From an uncultured Paenibacillaceae bacterium (GTDB taxonomy: Bacteria; Bacillota; Bacilli; Aneurinibacillales; Aneurinibacillaceae): DNA of 61,198 nt. The notes under the pieces were generated by a model, which saw nothing but the letters and a program-made list of their open reading frames with translations, was not told the origin of the DNA and made no database searches. The position numbers and the translations under genes are program-made. The stretch is taken from NCBI GenBank assembly GCA_937874515.1, contig CALNBV010000256.1, positions 1 to 61,198 of the forward strand, read 5' to 3'. Shown here piece after piece: positions 1-9,161 of the stretch (position 1 is the first letter of the stretch; each line of letters starts with the position of its first letter).

Positions 1-2
1 GT

Positions 3-119
3 GTAGCAACGACCCACCCAACTAAGAAGAAGACCCAGGGTGTAGCAACGACCCAACCAGTCAAGAAGAAGACCCAGGGTGTAGCAACAACCCAAACAAC
101 TAAGAAGAAAACACAGGGG
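3..119 (+). repeat. three 39-bp tandem repeats coding a 13-residue linker
   Basis: Three consecutive 39-bp units (3-41, 42-80, 81-119) in frame with the 3D-domain gene. They differ at only a few bases and encode VATT, a short variable stretch, then KKKTQG. More copies may lie before the window start. Such in-frame minisatellites commonly change copy number between strains. Confidence 0.9.
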
Positions 120-563
120 GTTACATATCCAATCGTTAAGGGAGATTCCATAGAAGTATTGTCTATGTTTGCCCAGTATCCAAAATATAATGTTATTGCC
201 ACAGGATACACACCCGGTCCTGAATCAACAGGTAAAAATAGCTCTCATCCCGCATATGGAATCACATATTCTGGGGTTAAGGTAAGAAGAGATACCTTTT
301 CAACCATTGCTGCGGATACAAGGGTGTTCCCTTTAGGAACGATTCTTTATATTCCTGGATATGGTTATGGAATAGTGACTGATACGGGATCTGCAATTAA
401 AGGAAATAAAATTGATCTTTTCTTTGATACTGTAGAGGATGTTTTTAGAGAATGGGGCAAAAAAAGATTAGATGTTTATATTATTGAAATGGGTAAAGGG
501 AAAGTAGATGAACAAACCTTGCATGAATTAAATAATTTTCGTGGAAGTGTAGCAAGTAAATAA
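3..563 (+). CDS. yuiC: 3D-domain cell-wall protein, YuiC-like (5' end outside window)
   Basis: The frame is open to the window edge, so the N-terminus (probably signal peptide and wall-binding part) is missing. The visible part begins with three copies of a 13-residue Lys/Thr-rich repeat (VATTxxxKKKTQG), followed by a C-terminal 3D domain. That domain has its typical aspartates in VTDTGSAIKG and NKIDLFFDT, and is related to the catalytic core of MltA-type lytic transglycosylases. Family members act on peptidoglycan outside the cell. The neighbours yuiD (convergent) and pepA reproduce the B. subtilis yuiC-yuiD-yuiE order, which supports a YuiC assignment. The lysine-rich repeat is probably a flexible or wall-binding linker (inference). 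The gene ends just before a hairpin terminator. Confidence 0.85.
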   Translation, partial: VATTHPTKKKTQGVATTQPVKKKTQGVATTQTTKKKTQGVTYPIVKGDSIEVLSMFAQYPKYNVIATGYTPGPESTGKNSSHPAYGITYSGVKVRRDTFSTIAADTRVFPLGTILYIPGYGYGIVTDTGSAIKGNKIDLFFDTVEDVFREWGKKRLDVYIIEMGKGKVDEQTLHELNNFRGSVASK

Positions 564-572
564 AAATAGTAG

Positions 573-609
573 AAAAAAGCTGCTTTTGAATGCAAAAGCA
601 GCTTTTTTC
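573..609. terminator. bidirectional intrinsic terminator between yuiC and yuiD
   Basis: Inverted repeat AAAAAAGCTGCTTTTG / CAAAAGCAGCTTTTTT with a tiny loop. It has A-runs on the left and T-runs on the right, so it can stop transcription of both convergent genes. Confidence 0.85.
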
Positions 610-633
610 TTTCGTATTGTAACCAGGGTTTCT

Positions 634-1128
634 TTACTTCCAGGAGTATTCGATTAAATAGTAGAGTAAAATGGAATGGATGATGCCTAACCATCCACCA
701 ATGACAACTTCACTAGGTTGATGGCCTAATAATTCTTTTAATTTTACTGCCATTTGTTTATTAGGTTTTAGAGTATGCTGACTTTTTATTTCTTGAATTA
801 ATTGTTGGAAATCTTCAATAAGGAGGTTGAGGACCGTTGCGTGAATACCAGCGTGGCGCCGTACCCCTGCTGCATCAAACATCACAATAATAGAGAAGAT
901 TACTGAGATTGCGAATTCAGAAGATCCTGCTCCATGAATTAATCCAATGGCAGTTGTTAGAGCTGTAACGGCAGCAGAATGGGAACTGGGCATCCCACCT
1001 GTACTGAAAAGCAATTTCCAGTCAAGTCTCCCTAGAGTGAAATAAGCAAGAGGAATCTTAATCACTTGAGCCATTACTATGGCGGAAAGGGCTGACCACA
1101 AGGGATAATTAGAAAATAATGAAGACAT
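634..1128 (-). CDS. yuiD: YuiD-like integral membrane protein (divergent PAP2 family)
   Basis: A 164-residue protein of the DUF212/divergent PAP2 family, related to acid phosphatase/vanadium-haloperoxidase-type membrane phosphatases. The motif GGMPSSHSAAV matches the PAP2 PSGHS-like signature, and VRRHAGIHA follows. Several hydrophobic segments indicate a polytopic membrane protein. Physiological substrate is unknown for the family. An AGGAAG ribosome site precedes the ATG. It is convergent with the 3D-domain gene and divergent from pepA, as in the yui locus of B. subtilis. Confidence 0.88.
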   Translation of the reverse strand: MSSLFSNYPLWSALSAIVMAQVIKIPLAYFTLGRLDWKLLFSTGGMPSSHSAAVTALTTAIGLIHGAGSSEFAISVIFSIIVMFDAAGVRRHAGIHATVLNLLIEDFQQLIQEIKSQHTLKPNKQMAVKLKELLGHQPSEVVIGGWLGIIHSILLYYLIEYSWK

Positions 1129-1254
1129 CTACTTCTTCCTTTCTCGCTGTTATTAATAGTTTGTACCAAATGTTCTTATTATAATATTGCAATCTTTTCA
1201 TTTCATTTCTTTATTGATAAAATTTAGTTAAATTTTACCCGGAGGTGTATTGAT

Positions 1255-2742
1255 ATGGATATTCAAGTGAAAACCCAAGGTATTCATGGGGATCAGTTAG
1301 ATGCATTGGTTTTAGGAATTACGAAAGATGAAGGCACGGATACCTTTTTTTCCATTGTAGACCAGGCTCTGGGCGGAATGCTATCTAAAATGTTTCAATT
1401 CAAAGAAATAAGTTGTGATTTTAAAAATATACAAATGATTTATACCTTGGGTCAAATGGGGGTACGCAGAGTCATTCTTCTAGGTTTGGGTGAAAAGGGA
1501 GATTTGAATTTTGAAACCCTAAGAGAAGCAGCCTCCCGGTCTATTAAAGAAGCATTAAAGGAAAAGTTAACGAAAGTGGCTATGATTCTTCCAGGTGTCC
1601 TAGAGGATAAAGGTCTTGAAGCACAGGCTTTAGTTGAGGGGGCCCTTTTAGCGAATTATCATTTTTCCGGGTTCCATAAAACGAAAGAAGAGAAACCTGA
1701 ACTGTCTTCTTTAACTCTTTATTGTGAGCAAGAATGGGAAGCAGAAGTTAAAGAAGGGGCCAAAAAAGGGGAACTCTATGCCAGAGGAACTTGTTATGCC
1801 AGAGATTTAGTAAACCTTCCGGGGAATTATTTAACCCCATCCATTTTGGCAGATAAAGCAAATGAAATAGCCCTTCGTCATGGGATGGAAATTGAAGTTC
1901 TGGAAAAGGAAAAAATGATGGAATACGGTATGGGAGGATTATTAGGTGTAAATCAAGGTTCTGTGGAACCTCCTAAATTAATTGCCATAAAGTATAAGGG
2001 AAGAAAACAATGGGACGATGTTCTGGGCCTAGTTGGCAAAGGAATTACATTTGATTCAGGTGGAATTTCCATCAAACCAGGTGCTGGTATGGATGAAATG
2101 AAAGGCGATATGGGTGGGGCTGCTGCTGTTTTAGGTGCCTTAGAGATCATAGGGACTTTACGCCCAGCGATTAATATTGTCGCTGTTATTCCAACGACTG
2201 AAAATATGCCAGATGGCAATGCCCTGAAGCCTGGAGATGTAATAACAACTATGAGTGGCAAAACCATCGAAATTCTAAATACAGATGCAGAAGGCCGTTT
2301 AATACTGGCGGATGGAATGACCTATGCAAAGAAATTAGGTGCAGATTACCTCGTCGATTTAGCCACATTAACCGGGGCAGCTTTAATCGCCCTTGGTACA
2401 TGTACCACCGCTGCGATTACTAATAATGAAGAATTAGTTGAAAACGTATTAGAATCAGCTGCAGAAGCCGGGGAACTTGTTTGGAGATTGCCTGCTTATA
2501 AACAGTATAAAGAACAAATAAAAAGCAAAATTGCTGATTTAAAGAATACAGGCGGTCGCAATGCAGGAACCATTACTGCTGGACTTTTTGTAGGGGAATT
2601 TGCGGAGGAAACACCATGGGTCCATTTGGATATTGCAGGCACCTCCTGGGCGGATAAAGCTGATGACTTTTCACCAATTGGCGGAACAGGAGCAATGGTG
2701 CGAACTTTGGCGAATCTTGCCTTAAAATTAGAGAATTCGTAA
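1255..2742 (+). CDS. pepA: leucyl aminopeptidase (M17 family)
   Basis: A 495-residue cytosolic M17 aminopeptidase, a hexameric two-metal enzyme that removes N-terminal residues during peptide turnover. The C-terminal catalytic domain shows the metal and active-site motifs GKGITFDSGGISIKP, MKGDMGG and the family signature NTDAEGRL. The N-terminal third is the less conserved regulatory domain. Full family length. Start ATG follows a strong GGAGGTG site 7 bases upstream. It is yuiE in the conserved yuiC-yuiD-yuiE order. Confidence 0.96.
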   Translation: MDIQVKTQGIHGDQLDALVLGITKDEGTDTFFSIVDQALGGMLSKMFQFKEISCDFKNIQMIYTLGQMGVRRVILLGLGEKGDLNFETLREAASRSIKEALKEKLTKVAMILPGVLEDKGLEAQALVEGALLANYHFSGFHKTKEEKPELSSLTLYCEQEWEAEVKEGAKKGELYARGTCYARDLVNLPGNYLTPSILADKANEIALRHGMEIEVLEKEKMMEYGMGGLLGVNQGSVEPPKLIAIKYKGRKQWDDVLGLVGKGITFDSGGISIKPGAGMDEMKGDMGGAAAVLGALEIIGTLRPAINIVAVIPTTENMPDGNALKPGDVITTMSGKTIEILNTDAEGRLILADGMTYAKKLGADYLVDLATLTGAALIALGTCTTAAITNNEELVENVLESAAEAGELVWRLPAYKQYKEQIKSKIADLKNTGGRNAGTITAGLFVGEFAEETPWVHLDIAGTSWADKADDFSPIGGTGAMVRTLANLALKLENS

Positions 2743-2752
2743 TAAATAATTG

Positions 2753-2781
2753 TTGACACTTTTTTAAACCATGTCTATAAT
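2753..2781 (+). promoter_or_regulatory. sigma-A promoter of the ilv-leu operon
   Basis: Perfect TTGACA (2753-2758) and TATAAT (2776-2781) separated by 17 bases, immediately upstream of the T-box leader. Confidence 0.9.
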
Positions 2782-2839
2782 TGCATGTAATATCACTATG
2801 TGTAGTTGCATAGAATATAAGTAATAAGTTCATGTTATA

Positions 2840-3125
2840 AATGATAAACGGTGATGGGGAAAATAATTCAGACCTTTCTTTTCAGAGAGTCCGGGTAGCT
2901 GGGAACCGGATAGGAAAACTGAATGTACTCGCCCTGGAGTTGCTTTTCTGAGAATGTAAGGGTAGGAAAAGCCGTGGACACGCGTTATGTGTTAAGGTTC
3001 AAAAGGAACCTGCTAAGATTGCCAGTTGTGAAGCAGGCAATGAAACTTGGGTGGTACCGCGAAGCTCTTTCGCCCCAGACTGTGACAGAAATGTCCAGTC
3101 GGTGAAAGGGCTTTCTTTTATTTTT
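2840..3125 (+). ncRNA. T-box leader of ilvB operon with terminator
   Basis: The leader has the T-box core TGGGTGGTACCGCG at 3048-3061. It is followed by a terminator (about 3062-3125, arms around AGCTCTTTCGCC and GGTGAAAGGGCT plus T-rich tail). A stem I region is at about 2850-2960, with a distal loop around 2891-2910. Uncharged tRNA should stabilise the antiterminator and allow transcription of the branched-chain amino acid genes. The specifier codon is not certain: after a GAA at 2921-2923 the candidates are GTA (Val, 2925-2927) and CTC (Leu, 2928-2930). Leu CUC is the usual specifier of ilv-leu T-boxes. The whole 2743-3165 gap is explained by promoter plus leader. Confidence 0.93.
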
Positions 3126-3165
3126 CAGATAAATTGTGGAGAGATTGAAAAAGGAGGAACAAAAG

Positions 3166-4908
3166 ATGAGCACAGATACTGCGATGATGGAGGAGAAGCC
3201 TTCCCTTCCGCCAATCAAAATGGGCGAGAGCATGACAGGGGCGGATATGTTACTTAGATGCCTGATTTTAGAGGGTGTTGAGTATGTGTTTGGGTATCCG
3301 GGCGGCTCTGTGCTACCGATTTACGACTCTCTTTATTCCAGCCATTTAAAACACATTTTAACCCGTCATGAACAGGGAGCAATTCATGCAGCTGATGGCT
3401 TTGCTCGTGCCTCTGGAAAACCAGGCGTTGTAATTGCAACTTCTGGGCCAGGTGCTACCAACTTAGTTACTGGCATTGCAACTGCTCACATGGATTCCGT
3501 ACCGTTGGTATGTATCACCGGTAACGTTGCTCAGAATTTGATTGGTACAGATGCTTTCCAGGAAGCTAATATTACCGGGATTACCATTCCCATAACCAAA
3601 CATAATTTTTTTGTTCGTGATGTGAAAGATCTTCCTCGGATTATTAAAGAAGCGTTCCATATTGCAACTACTGGGCGTCCAGGTCCGGTTTTAGTTGACA
3701 TTCCTAAAGATGTAAATCAGGCTACGGCTCCTTTCTATTATCCAGAGACAGTTAATCTTCGTACGTATAACCCAACGGTCAAACCCAATAGTATGCAAAT
3801 TGAACGTATGGTAAAAGCTCTAAATGAAGCTGAAAAACCAGTTGTTTTAACCGGTGGCGGAACTGTATCAGCTGGTGCAGAACAAGAGCTGCAAGAATTG
3901 GTTGAAAAGATAAACATTCCAGTCATTCCAACTTTTATGGGGCTTGCTAGTTTCCCAGGAACCCATCCTCTTTGTTTGGGCATGCCAGGGATGCATGGTT
4001 CATATGCTGCCAACCAGGCCATTTTAAATACAGATTTGATCATTGCTATTGGCGCTCGTTTTGATGACCGCATTACCATGGGTCGTACCAAAGAATTTGC
4101 ATCCAACGCAAAAATCATCCATATTGACATAGACCCCGCCGAAATCGGAAAAAATGTTGGTGCCTGTATTCCTATTGTTGGTGATGTGAAAAATGTATTA
4201 AAGGCCGTTCTTCCTAAAGTGGAAAAATCGGAACCAGGTGCATGGGTAGAACAGGTACAACAATGGGCGAAAGAATGCCCTTATTCCTATACAAAAAATG
4301 AAAATGGTTTATTAAAACCCCAACAAGTGGTTGAAATGATCTATAACTCAACCAATGGTGATGCTATTGTTACAACGGATGTTGGCCAACATCAAATGTG
4401 GGTTGCACAATATTTTAAATTTAAAAATGCCCGTTCTTTTATCTCTTCTGGTGGCCTTGGAACGATGGGATATGGGTTCCCTGCATCAGTAGGCGCTCAA
4501 TTTGCCAGCCCAGACCAATTGGTTATTTCCTTTAATGGTGATGGTGGATTCCAAATGAACCAGCAGGAGTTAGCCATTGTATCAGGCCACAAGCTTCCTA
4601 TTAAAATAGTGGTGATTAATAACAGTTGTTTAGGCATGGTTCGCCAATGGCAACAATTGTTCTACGATAATCGCTATAGCCATATTGACCTTTCTTCAAG
4701 TGTAGACTTTGTTAAATTAGCGGATGCTTATGGAATTAAAGGATTGCGGGCATCTAAAGAAGACGAAGCGGAAAAAGTATGGAAAGAAGCTATGGAAACT
4801 GAGGGGCCGGTTCTGGTGGAATTTGTAGTTGAACCTGAGGAAAACGTGTACCCAATGGTAGCTCCCGGTGCGACATTAGATCAAATGGTAATGGGAGATG
4901 AGAAATAA
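3166..4908 (+). CDS. ilvB: acetolactate synthase large subunit
   Basis: A 580-residue thiamine-diphosphate enzyme that condenses pyruvate with pyruvate or 2-oxobutyrate, the first common step of valine, leucine and isoleucine synthesis. Visible features are FGYPGGSVLPIYD near the N-terminus with the catalytic Glu in RHEQGAIHAADG, a central FAD/DHS-like domain, and the ThDP-binding GDGGF...NN motif near the C-terminus. The ATG at 3166 is preferred over an upstream GTG (3136) because AAGGAGGA lies correctly spaced before it. First gene of a T-box-controlled operon; the small subunit follows at once. Confidence 0.97.
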   Translation: MSTDTAMMEEKPSLPPIKMGESMTGADMLLRCLILEGVEYVFGYPGGSVLPIYDSLYSSHLKHILTRHEQGAIHAADGFARASGKPGVVIATSGPGATNLVTGIATAHMDSVPLVCITGNVAQNLIGTDAFQEANITGITIPITKHNFFVRDVKDLPRIIKEAFHIATTGRPGPVLVDIPKDVNQATAPFYYPETVNLRTYNPTVKPNSMQIERMVKALNEAEKPVVLTGGGTVSAGAEQELQELVEKINIPVIPTFMGLASFPGTHPLCLGMPGMHGSYAANQAILNTDLIIAIGARFDDRITMGRTKEFASNAKIIHIDIDPAEIGKNVGACIPIVGDVKNVLKAVLPKVEKSEPGAWVEQVQQWAKECPYSYTKNENGLLKPQQVVEMIYNSTNGDAIVTTDVGQHQMWVAQYFKFKNARSFISSGGLGTMGYGFPASVGAQFASPDQLVISFNGDGGFQMNQQELAIVSGHKLPIKIVVINNSCLGMVRQWQQLFYDNRYSHIDLSSSVDFVKLADAYGIKGLRASKEDEAEKVWKEAMETEGPVLVEFVVEPEENVYPMVAPGATLDQMVMGDEK

Positions 4909-4909
4909 T

Positions 4910-5407
4910 ATGGAACAAAAACATACCATATCCATTTTAGTAAATGACCAACCGGGTGTTTTAACCCGTGTGGCTAACTTAATGGGACAACGGGGCTTTA
5001 ATATTGACAGCATTACCGTGGGTCCTTCTGAAGAAAAAGGCTTATCACGGATGATTATCGTGACTCAGGGAGATGAACCCACCCTGGAACAAGTTATGAA
5101 ACAGTTCAACAAATTAGTTGATGTTTATAAAGTAAGTCTTTTGAGCAATGCTCCTATGGTTTCAAGGGAGTTAGCTTTAATTAAAGTGGAAGCCAGTTCA
5201 TCTAACAGGGCAGAAATCAATGTTTTGATTAACCCTTTCCGTGCATCTATTGTTGATGTAGGCCCTAATACTTTGGTTATTCAATGTACAGGGGATACAA
5301 ATAAAATTAATGCATTGGTGGAATTGTTAAGTCCATTTGGAATCCGCGAATTAGCCCGTACTGGCGTTACTGCCATTAGTCGGGGAATGGCGGCAGTGAA
5401 AGCCTAA
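4910..5407 (+). CDS. ilvN: acetolactate synthase small (regulatory) subunit
   Basis: A 165-residue regulatory subunit (called IlvH in B. subtilis). An N-terminal ACT domain (HTISILVNDQPGVLTRVANL) binds valine for feedback control, and a C-terminal ACT-like domain follows. The chosen ATG begins one base after the ilvB stop, with GGGAG 12 bases upstream. An in-frame ATG at 4898 inside ilvB is possible, but that same GGGAG directly abuts it. The tight coupling suggests translational coupling with ilvB, fitting a stoichiometric holoenzyme. Confidence 0.95.
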   Translation: MEQKHTISILVNDQPGVLTRVANLMGQRGFNIDSITVGPSEEKGLSRMIIVTQGDEPTLEQVMKQFNKLVDVYKVSLLSNAPMVSRELALIKVEASSSNRAEINVLINPFRASIVDVGPNTLVIQCTGDTNKINALVELLSPFGIRELARTGVTAISRGMAAVKA

Positions 5408-5471
5408 CCTTAGCTTTATTCATTATTAAAACATAAATTCTAATTTTAATTTACTTGGGAGGAAAGTTGCA

Positions 5472-6461
5472 ATGGTAAAGATGTATTATGAAAAAGATGC
5501 AGATCAAGGACTTTTACAAGGAAAAACTATCGCTATTATTGGTTATGGTAGCCAGGGTCATGCTCAGGCACAAAATCTTCGCGATAGCGGCATGAATGTA
5601 ATTATCGGCCTTCGCCAAGGTCGTTCTTGGGACCAGGCGGAAAATGATGGCTTTGAAGTTTACTCTGTAGATGAAGCTGCTGCAAAAGCAGATGTAATCA
5701 ACATCCTTCTTCCTGACGAACAACAAGCTCGCATTTACAAAGAACAAATTGCTCCAAATATGAAAGAAGGCACAGTATTATTCTTCTCTCATGGTTTTAA
5801 CATTCACTTCGAACAAATCGTAGCACCTGTTGGATCTGACGTTTTAATGGTTGCTCCAAAAAGCCCAGGACATATGGTTCGCCGCGTTTACACTGAAGGA
5901 TTTGGCGTTCCAGCACTTGTAGCTGTTTATCAAGATGCATCAGGAAAAGCTCTTGACCTTGCCCTTGCTTATGCTAGTGGAATTGGTTCTACCCGTGCAG
6001 GTGTTCTTGAAACTACCTTCCGTGAAGAAACTGAAACTGACCTTTTCGGTGAGCAAGCTGTACTTTGCGGCGGAGCTTCTGAACTTGTTAAAGCTGGTTT
6101 TGAAACTCTTGTTGAAGCTGGTTACAAACCAGAAATCGCATATTTCGAGTGTCTTCATGAATTAAAATTAATCGTTGATTTGATGTATGAAGGCGGATTA
6201 CAAAAAATGCGTTATTCCATCAGTGACACTGCAGAATTTGGTGATTACAACACTGGTAAACGCATCATCAATGAAAATACAAAAGCTGAAATGAAAAAAG
6301 TATTAAGCGAAATCCAAGATGGAACTTTCGCGAAAAACTGGATCTTAGAAAACCAATCTGGCCGTGCAGCATTCAGTGCTCGCCGTCGCATTGAACGTGA
6401 ACATCAAATTGAGGAAGTAGGCGCTCAATTACGTGAAATGATGGCCTGGATTAAGAAATAG
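5472..6461 (+). CDS. ilvC: ketol-acid reductoisomerase (NADP+), class I
   Basis: A 329-residue enzyme converting acetolactate or acetohydroxybutyrate to dihydroxy acids with NADPH and Mg. The N-terminal Rossmann domain has IGYGSQGHAQAQNLRDSG, and GLRQGRSW forms the phosphate-binding loop suited to NADP. The C-terminal knotted domain carries the metal-binding acidic residues (EETETDLFGEQAVLCGG). Class I length. Ribosome site GGGAGGAAAG precedes the ATG. The next operon enzyme, IlvD, is not in the window. Confidence 0.97.
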   Translation: MVKMYYEKDADQGLLQGKTIAIIGYGSQGHAQAQNLRDSGMNVIIGLRQGRSWDQAENDGFEVYSVDEAAAKADVINILLPDEQQARIYKEQIAPNMKEGTVLFFSHGFNIHFEQIVAPVGSDVLMVAPKSPGHMVRRVYTEGFGVPALVAVYQDASGKALDLALAYASGIGSTRAGVLETTFREETETDLFGEQAVLCGGASELVKAGFETLVEAGYKPEIAYFECLHELKLIVDLMYEGGLQKMRYSISDTAEFGDYNTGKRIINENTKAEMKKVLSEIQDGTFAKNWILENQSGRAAFSARRRIEREHQIEEVGAQLREMMAWIKK

Positions 6462-6497
6462 ATTGTTTTTTGAATAAAAGTGGAGGTGGCAGAGAAG

Positions 6498-8030
6498 ATG
6501 CGTACAATTGAGATTTTTGATACCACGCTGCGGGATGGTGAACAAACCCCTGGTGTAAATTTAAGCCTGAATGAAAAGCTGGAGATTGCTCTTCAATTAG
6601 AGCGTCTGGGCATCAACCGGATCGAAGCCGGTTTTGCCGCCACTTCTCCCGGGGATTTAAAATCCATTCAGACCATTGGTGGTCGTGTGAAAAATTCGAC
6701 CATCGTGAGTTTGGCCCGTTCAGTGCAAAAGGACATAGATAAAGCATGGGAAGCGTTACAACATGCTGAATCTGCTTGTCTACACGTTTTTCTCGCCACT
6801 TCTCCTATTCACCGTAAATATAAATTAAACATGACGAAAGAACAGGTTGTGGAAAACGCCGTAGCAGCAGTGAAATACGGGAAGAAGTACTTTGATCTCG
6901 TAGAGTTCTCCTGTGAAGACGGTTCCCGCACAGAAATGCCATTCTTAATTGAAGTGGTGCAAGCTGTTGTAGATGCAGGGGCAAGAATCGTTAATATTCC
7001 TGATACTGTTGGATATACCACGCCGAAGGAATATGGCGAGATTTTCCGCCAATTAAGTGCAAATATTCGTGGCATTGAAAATGTGAAATTAAGTTGCCAT
7101 TGCCATGATGACCTTGGCATGGCGGTTGCTAATTCTCTCGCTGCTGTTGAAGGTGGGGCTACTCAGGTAGAAGGAACCATTAATGGCATTGGAGAACGGG
7201 CAGGCAATGCGGCCATTGAAGAAGTGGCCCTTGCCCTTGACACCCGAAAAGATTATTATCAAGCAACCACTGGCTTAAAACTGGATGAGATTGCACGTAC
7301 CAGCCAAATAGTAAGCCGTCTGAGCGGCATGATTGTTCCAGCGAATAAAGCAGTTGTTGGCGCTAATGCATTTGCCCATGAATCTGGCATTCACCAGGAT
7401 GGTGTACTGAAAGAAGCTACAACCTATGAAATCATTCGTCCTGAGAAGGTTGGCATTAAAACCAATAAAATTGTGCTTGGCAAACTCTCCGGTCGCCATG
7501 CTTTTAACGATAAACTGATTGAATTAGGCTATCATCTGGAACAGGATGAATTGAATGACGCCTTCCGTCGTTTCAAAGACCTATGTGATAGGAAAAAGCA
7601 AGTGAGTGATGATGATGTCATTGCACTTGTTGATTCTAAACTGACAGATGTACCTGAAACTTTCAAATTGGAGAATATTCAACTTTCTTATGGAAGCAAT
7701 TCCATACCTACTGCAAGTGTACGGGTTGTAAAATCAACGGGTGATATTTTAGAAGAGGCTGCCTGCGGTAATGGTTCTGTAGATTCTATCTATAAAGCCA
7801 TTGATCGGGTGACCAATGAAGAAGTTGTCCTCGAAGATTATAAAATCCTTTCTGTCACCCACGGAAAAGATGCTTTAGGGGAAGTGTATGTTCGTCTTAG
7901 TCAAGGAGCTATTTCTGTTCAAGGACGAGGTGTCAGCACCGATGTTTTAGAAGCCAGCGCGAAAGCATATTTGCGCGCGATTAATAAAATAATCGCCCTT
8001 CGCGGTGATTCGGTAGAAGTACTAATCTGA
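6498..8030 (+). CDS. leuA: 2-isopropylmalate synthase
   Basis: A 510-residue enzyme for the first committed step of leucine synthesis (acetyl-CoA plus 2-oxoisovalerate). The TIM-barrel DRE metallolyase domain shows DTTLRDGEQTPG, the metal site HCHDDLGMAVAN and NGIGERAGNAA. The C-terminal LeuA dimer domain (about residues 390-510) gives leucine feedback inhibition. The ATG at 6498 fits GGAGGTGG at 6483-6490; an upstream GTG at 6480 overlaps that ribosome site and is unlikely. Fourth gene of the operon. Confidence 0.97.
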   Translation: MRTIEIFDTTLRDGEQTPGVNLSLNEKLEIALQLERLGINRIEAGFAATSPGDLKSIQTIGGRVKNSTIVSLARSVQKDIDKAWEALQHAESACLHVFLATSPIHRKYKLNMTKEQVVENAVAAVKYGKKYFDLVEFSCEDGSRTEMPFLIEVVQAVVDAGARIVNIPDTVGYTTPKEYGEIFRQLSANIRGIENVKLSCHCHDDLGMAVANSLAAVEGGATQVEGTINGIGERAGNAAIEEVALALDTRKDYYQATTGLKLDEIARTSQIVSRLSGMIVPANKAVVGANAFAHESGIHQDGVLKEATTYEIIRPEKVGIKTNKIVLGKLSGRHAFNDKLIELGYHLEQDELNDAFRRFKDLCDRKKQVSDDDVIALVDSKLTDVPETFKLENIQLSYGSNSIPTASVRVVKSTGDILEEAACGNGSVDSIYKAIDRVTNEEVVLEDYKILSVTHGKDALGEVYVRLSQGAISVQGRGVSTDVLEASAKAYLRAINKIIALRGDSVEVLI

Positions 8031-8052
8031 TGTAAAAGGGAGACTGTAACGG

Positions 8053-9150
8053 ATGACTAAAACATTCAAAGTTGCGGTCCTGCCGGGCGATGGAATTGGC
8101 CCGGAGGTCGTTGAAGAGGCAATCAATGTCCTAGGAGTAATTGAAGAATTAGAAGACGTGAAGTTTTCTTTTGAATACGGTCGATTAGGCGGCTGTGCCA
8201 TTGATGAAGATGGGACACCCCTTCCAGAACAAACAGTAGAAATTTGTAAAGCTGCTGATGCAGTTCTTCTCGGCGCTGTTGGTGGTCCAAAATGGGACAA
8301 TAACCCTGGACACCTTCGCCCAGAAACAGGCTTGTTAGGCATTCGTAAAGCCCTTGGCCTTTATGCTAATTTGCGCCCTGCTTTCGTATTGGATTGTATG
8401 GCTGCAGATTCTTCTTTGAAAGAAGAAGTAGTTAAAGGCGTTGATTTAATGGTAATCCGGGAATTAACCGGTGGCCTTTATTTCGGCGAGAAAAAACGTT
8501 ACGAAGACGAACAGGGTGAAGTTGCATCCGATGAAATGATTTATCACGAATATGAAGTTGAGCGGATTGTACGCCGTGCTTTTGAAGTAGCGCGTCTCCG
8601 TAACAAAGAGCTTGTTTCTGTAGATAAAGCCAATGTATTGGAATCTTCTCGCTTATGGCGTAAAGTGGTGGATCGTTTAATCCCAGAATATCCAGATGTT
8701 GAATGTCGCCATCAATTGGTTGATTCCTGTGCTATGGAATTAATTCGTAATCCAAAACAATTTGATACCATGGTCACTGAAAATATGTTTGGCGATATCT
8801 TAAGTGATGAAGCTTCCATGTTAACAGGATCTATTGGAATGCTACCATCCGCATCTCTTGCTGATGGTAACTTTGGCCTTTATGAACCTGTTCATGGCTC
8901 AGCACCAGATATTGCAGGAAAAGGGATTGCTAATCCTTCTGCAACCATCCTTTCTGCTGGCATGCTCATGAAGTATTCACTTGGTTTAGAAAGAGCTGCT
9001 AACAATTTAGAAAAAGCAGTTCATAATGTAATCAATTCCGGTGTACGTACTGGTGATATTACGAAAAATAGAGAAGAAGCTGTTGGCACGAAAGCCATGT
9101 CTGGAGCCATTATTAATGAGCTTCGCAAGGTATATGCTGAACAAGCTTAA
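8053..9150 (+). CDS. leuB: 3-isopropylmalate dehydrogenase
   Basis: A 365-residue NAD-dependent decarboxylating dehydrogenase of the IMDH/ICDH family, third step of leucine synthesis. Key stretches are the N-terminal LPGDGIGPEV, the substrate region RPETGLLGIRKALGLYANLR, and the metal/cofactor region NMFGDILSDEASMLTGSIG. Full length. AAAGGGAG lies upstream of the ATG. It is the last gene of the operon: a strong terminator follows at 9162-9195. The isomerase genes leuC and leuD, which close this operon in B. subtilis, are absent here. Confidence 0.97.
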   Translation: MTKTFKVAVLPGDGIGPEVVEEAINVLGVIEELEDVKFSFEYGRLGGCAIDEDGTPLPEQTVEICKAADAVLLGAVGGPKWDNNPGHLRPETGLLGIRKALGLYANLRPAFVLDCMAADSSLKEEVVKGVDLMVIRELTGGLYFGEKKRYEDEQGEVASDEMIYHEYEVERIVRRAFEVARLRNKELVSVDKANVLESSRLWRKVVDRLIPEYPDVECRHQLVDSCAMELIRNPKQFDTMVTENMFGDILSDEASMLTGSIGMLPSASLADGNFGLYEPVHGSAPDIAGKGIANPSATILSAGMLMKYSLGLERAANNLEKAVHNVINSGVRTGDITKNREEAVGTKAMSGAIINELRKVYAEQA

Positions 9151-9161
9151 TTTAATAAAAG

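Noticed and set aside
2923..3257. Two plus-strand open frames of 60 and 68 residues in the ilv leader
   Set aside because: They lie inside the T-box RNA and the start of ilvB in another frame, without ribosome sites of their own.
5935..6165. Leu/Lys-rich frames on both strands within ilvC
   Set aside because: Shadow frames caused by strong codon bias in ilvC; no ribosome site and no family match.
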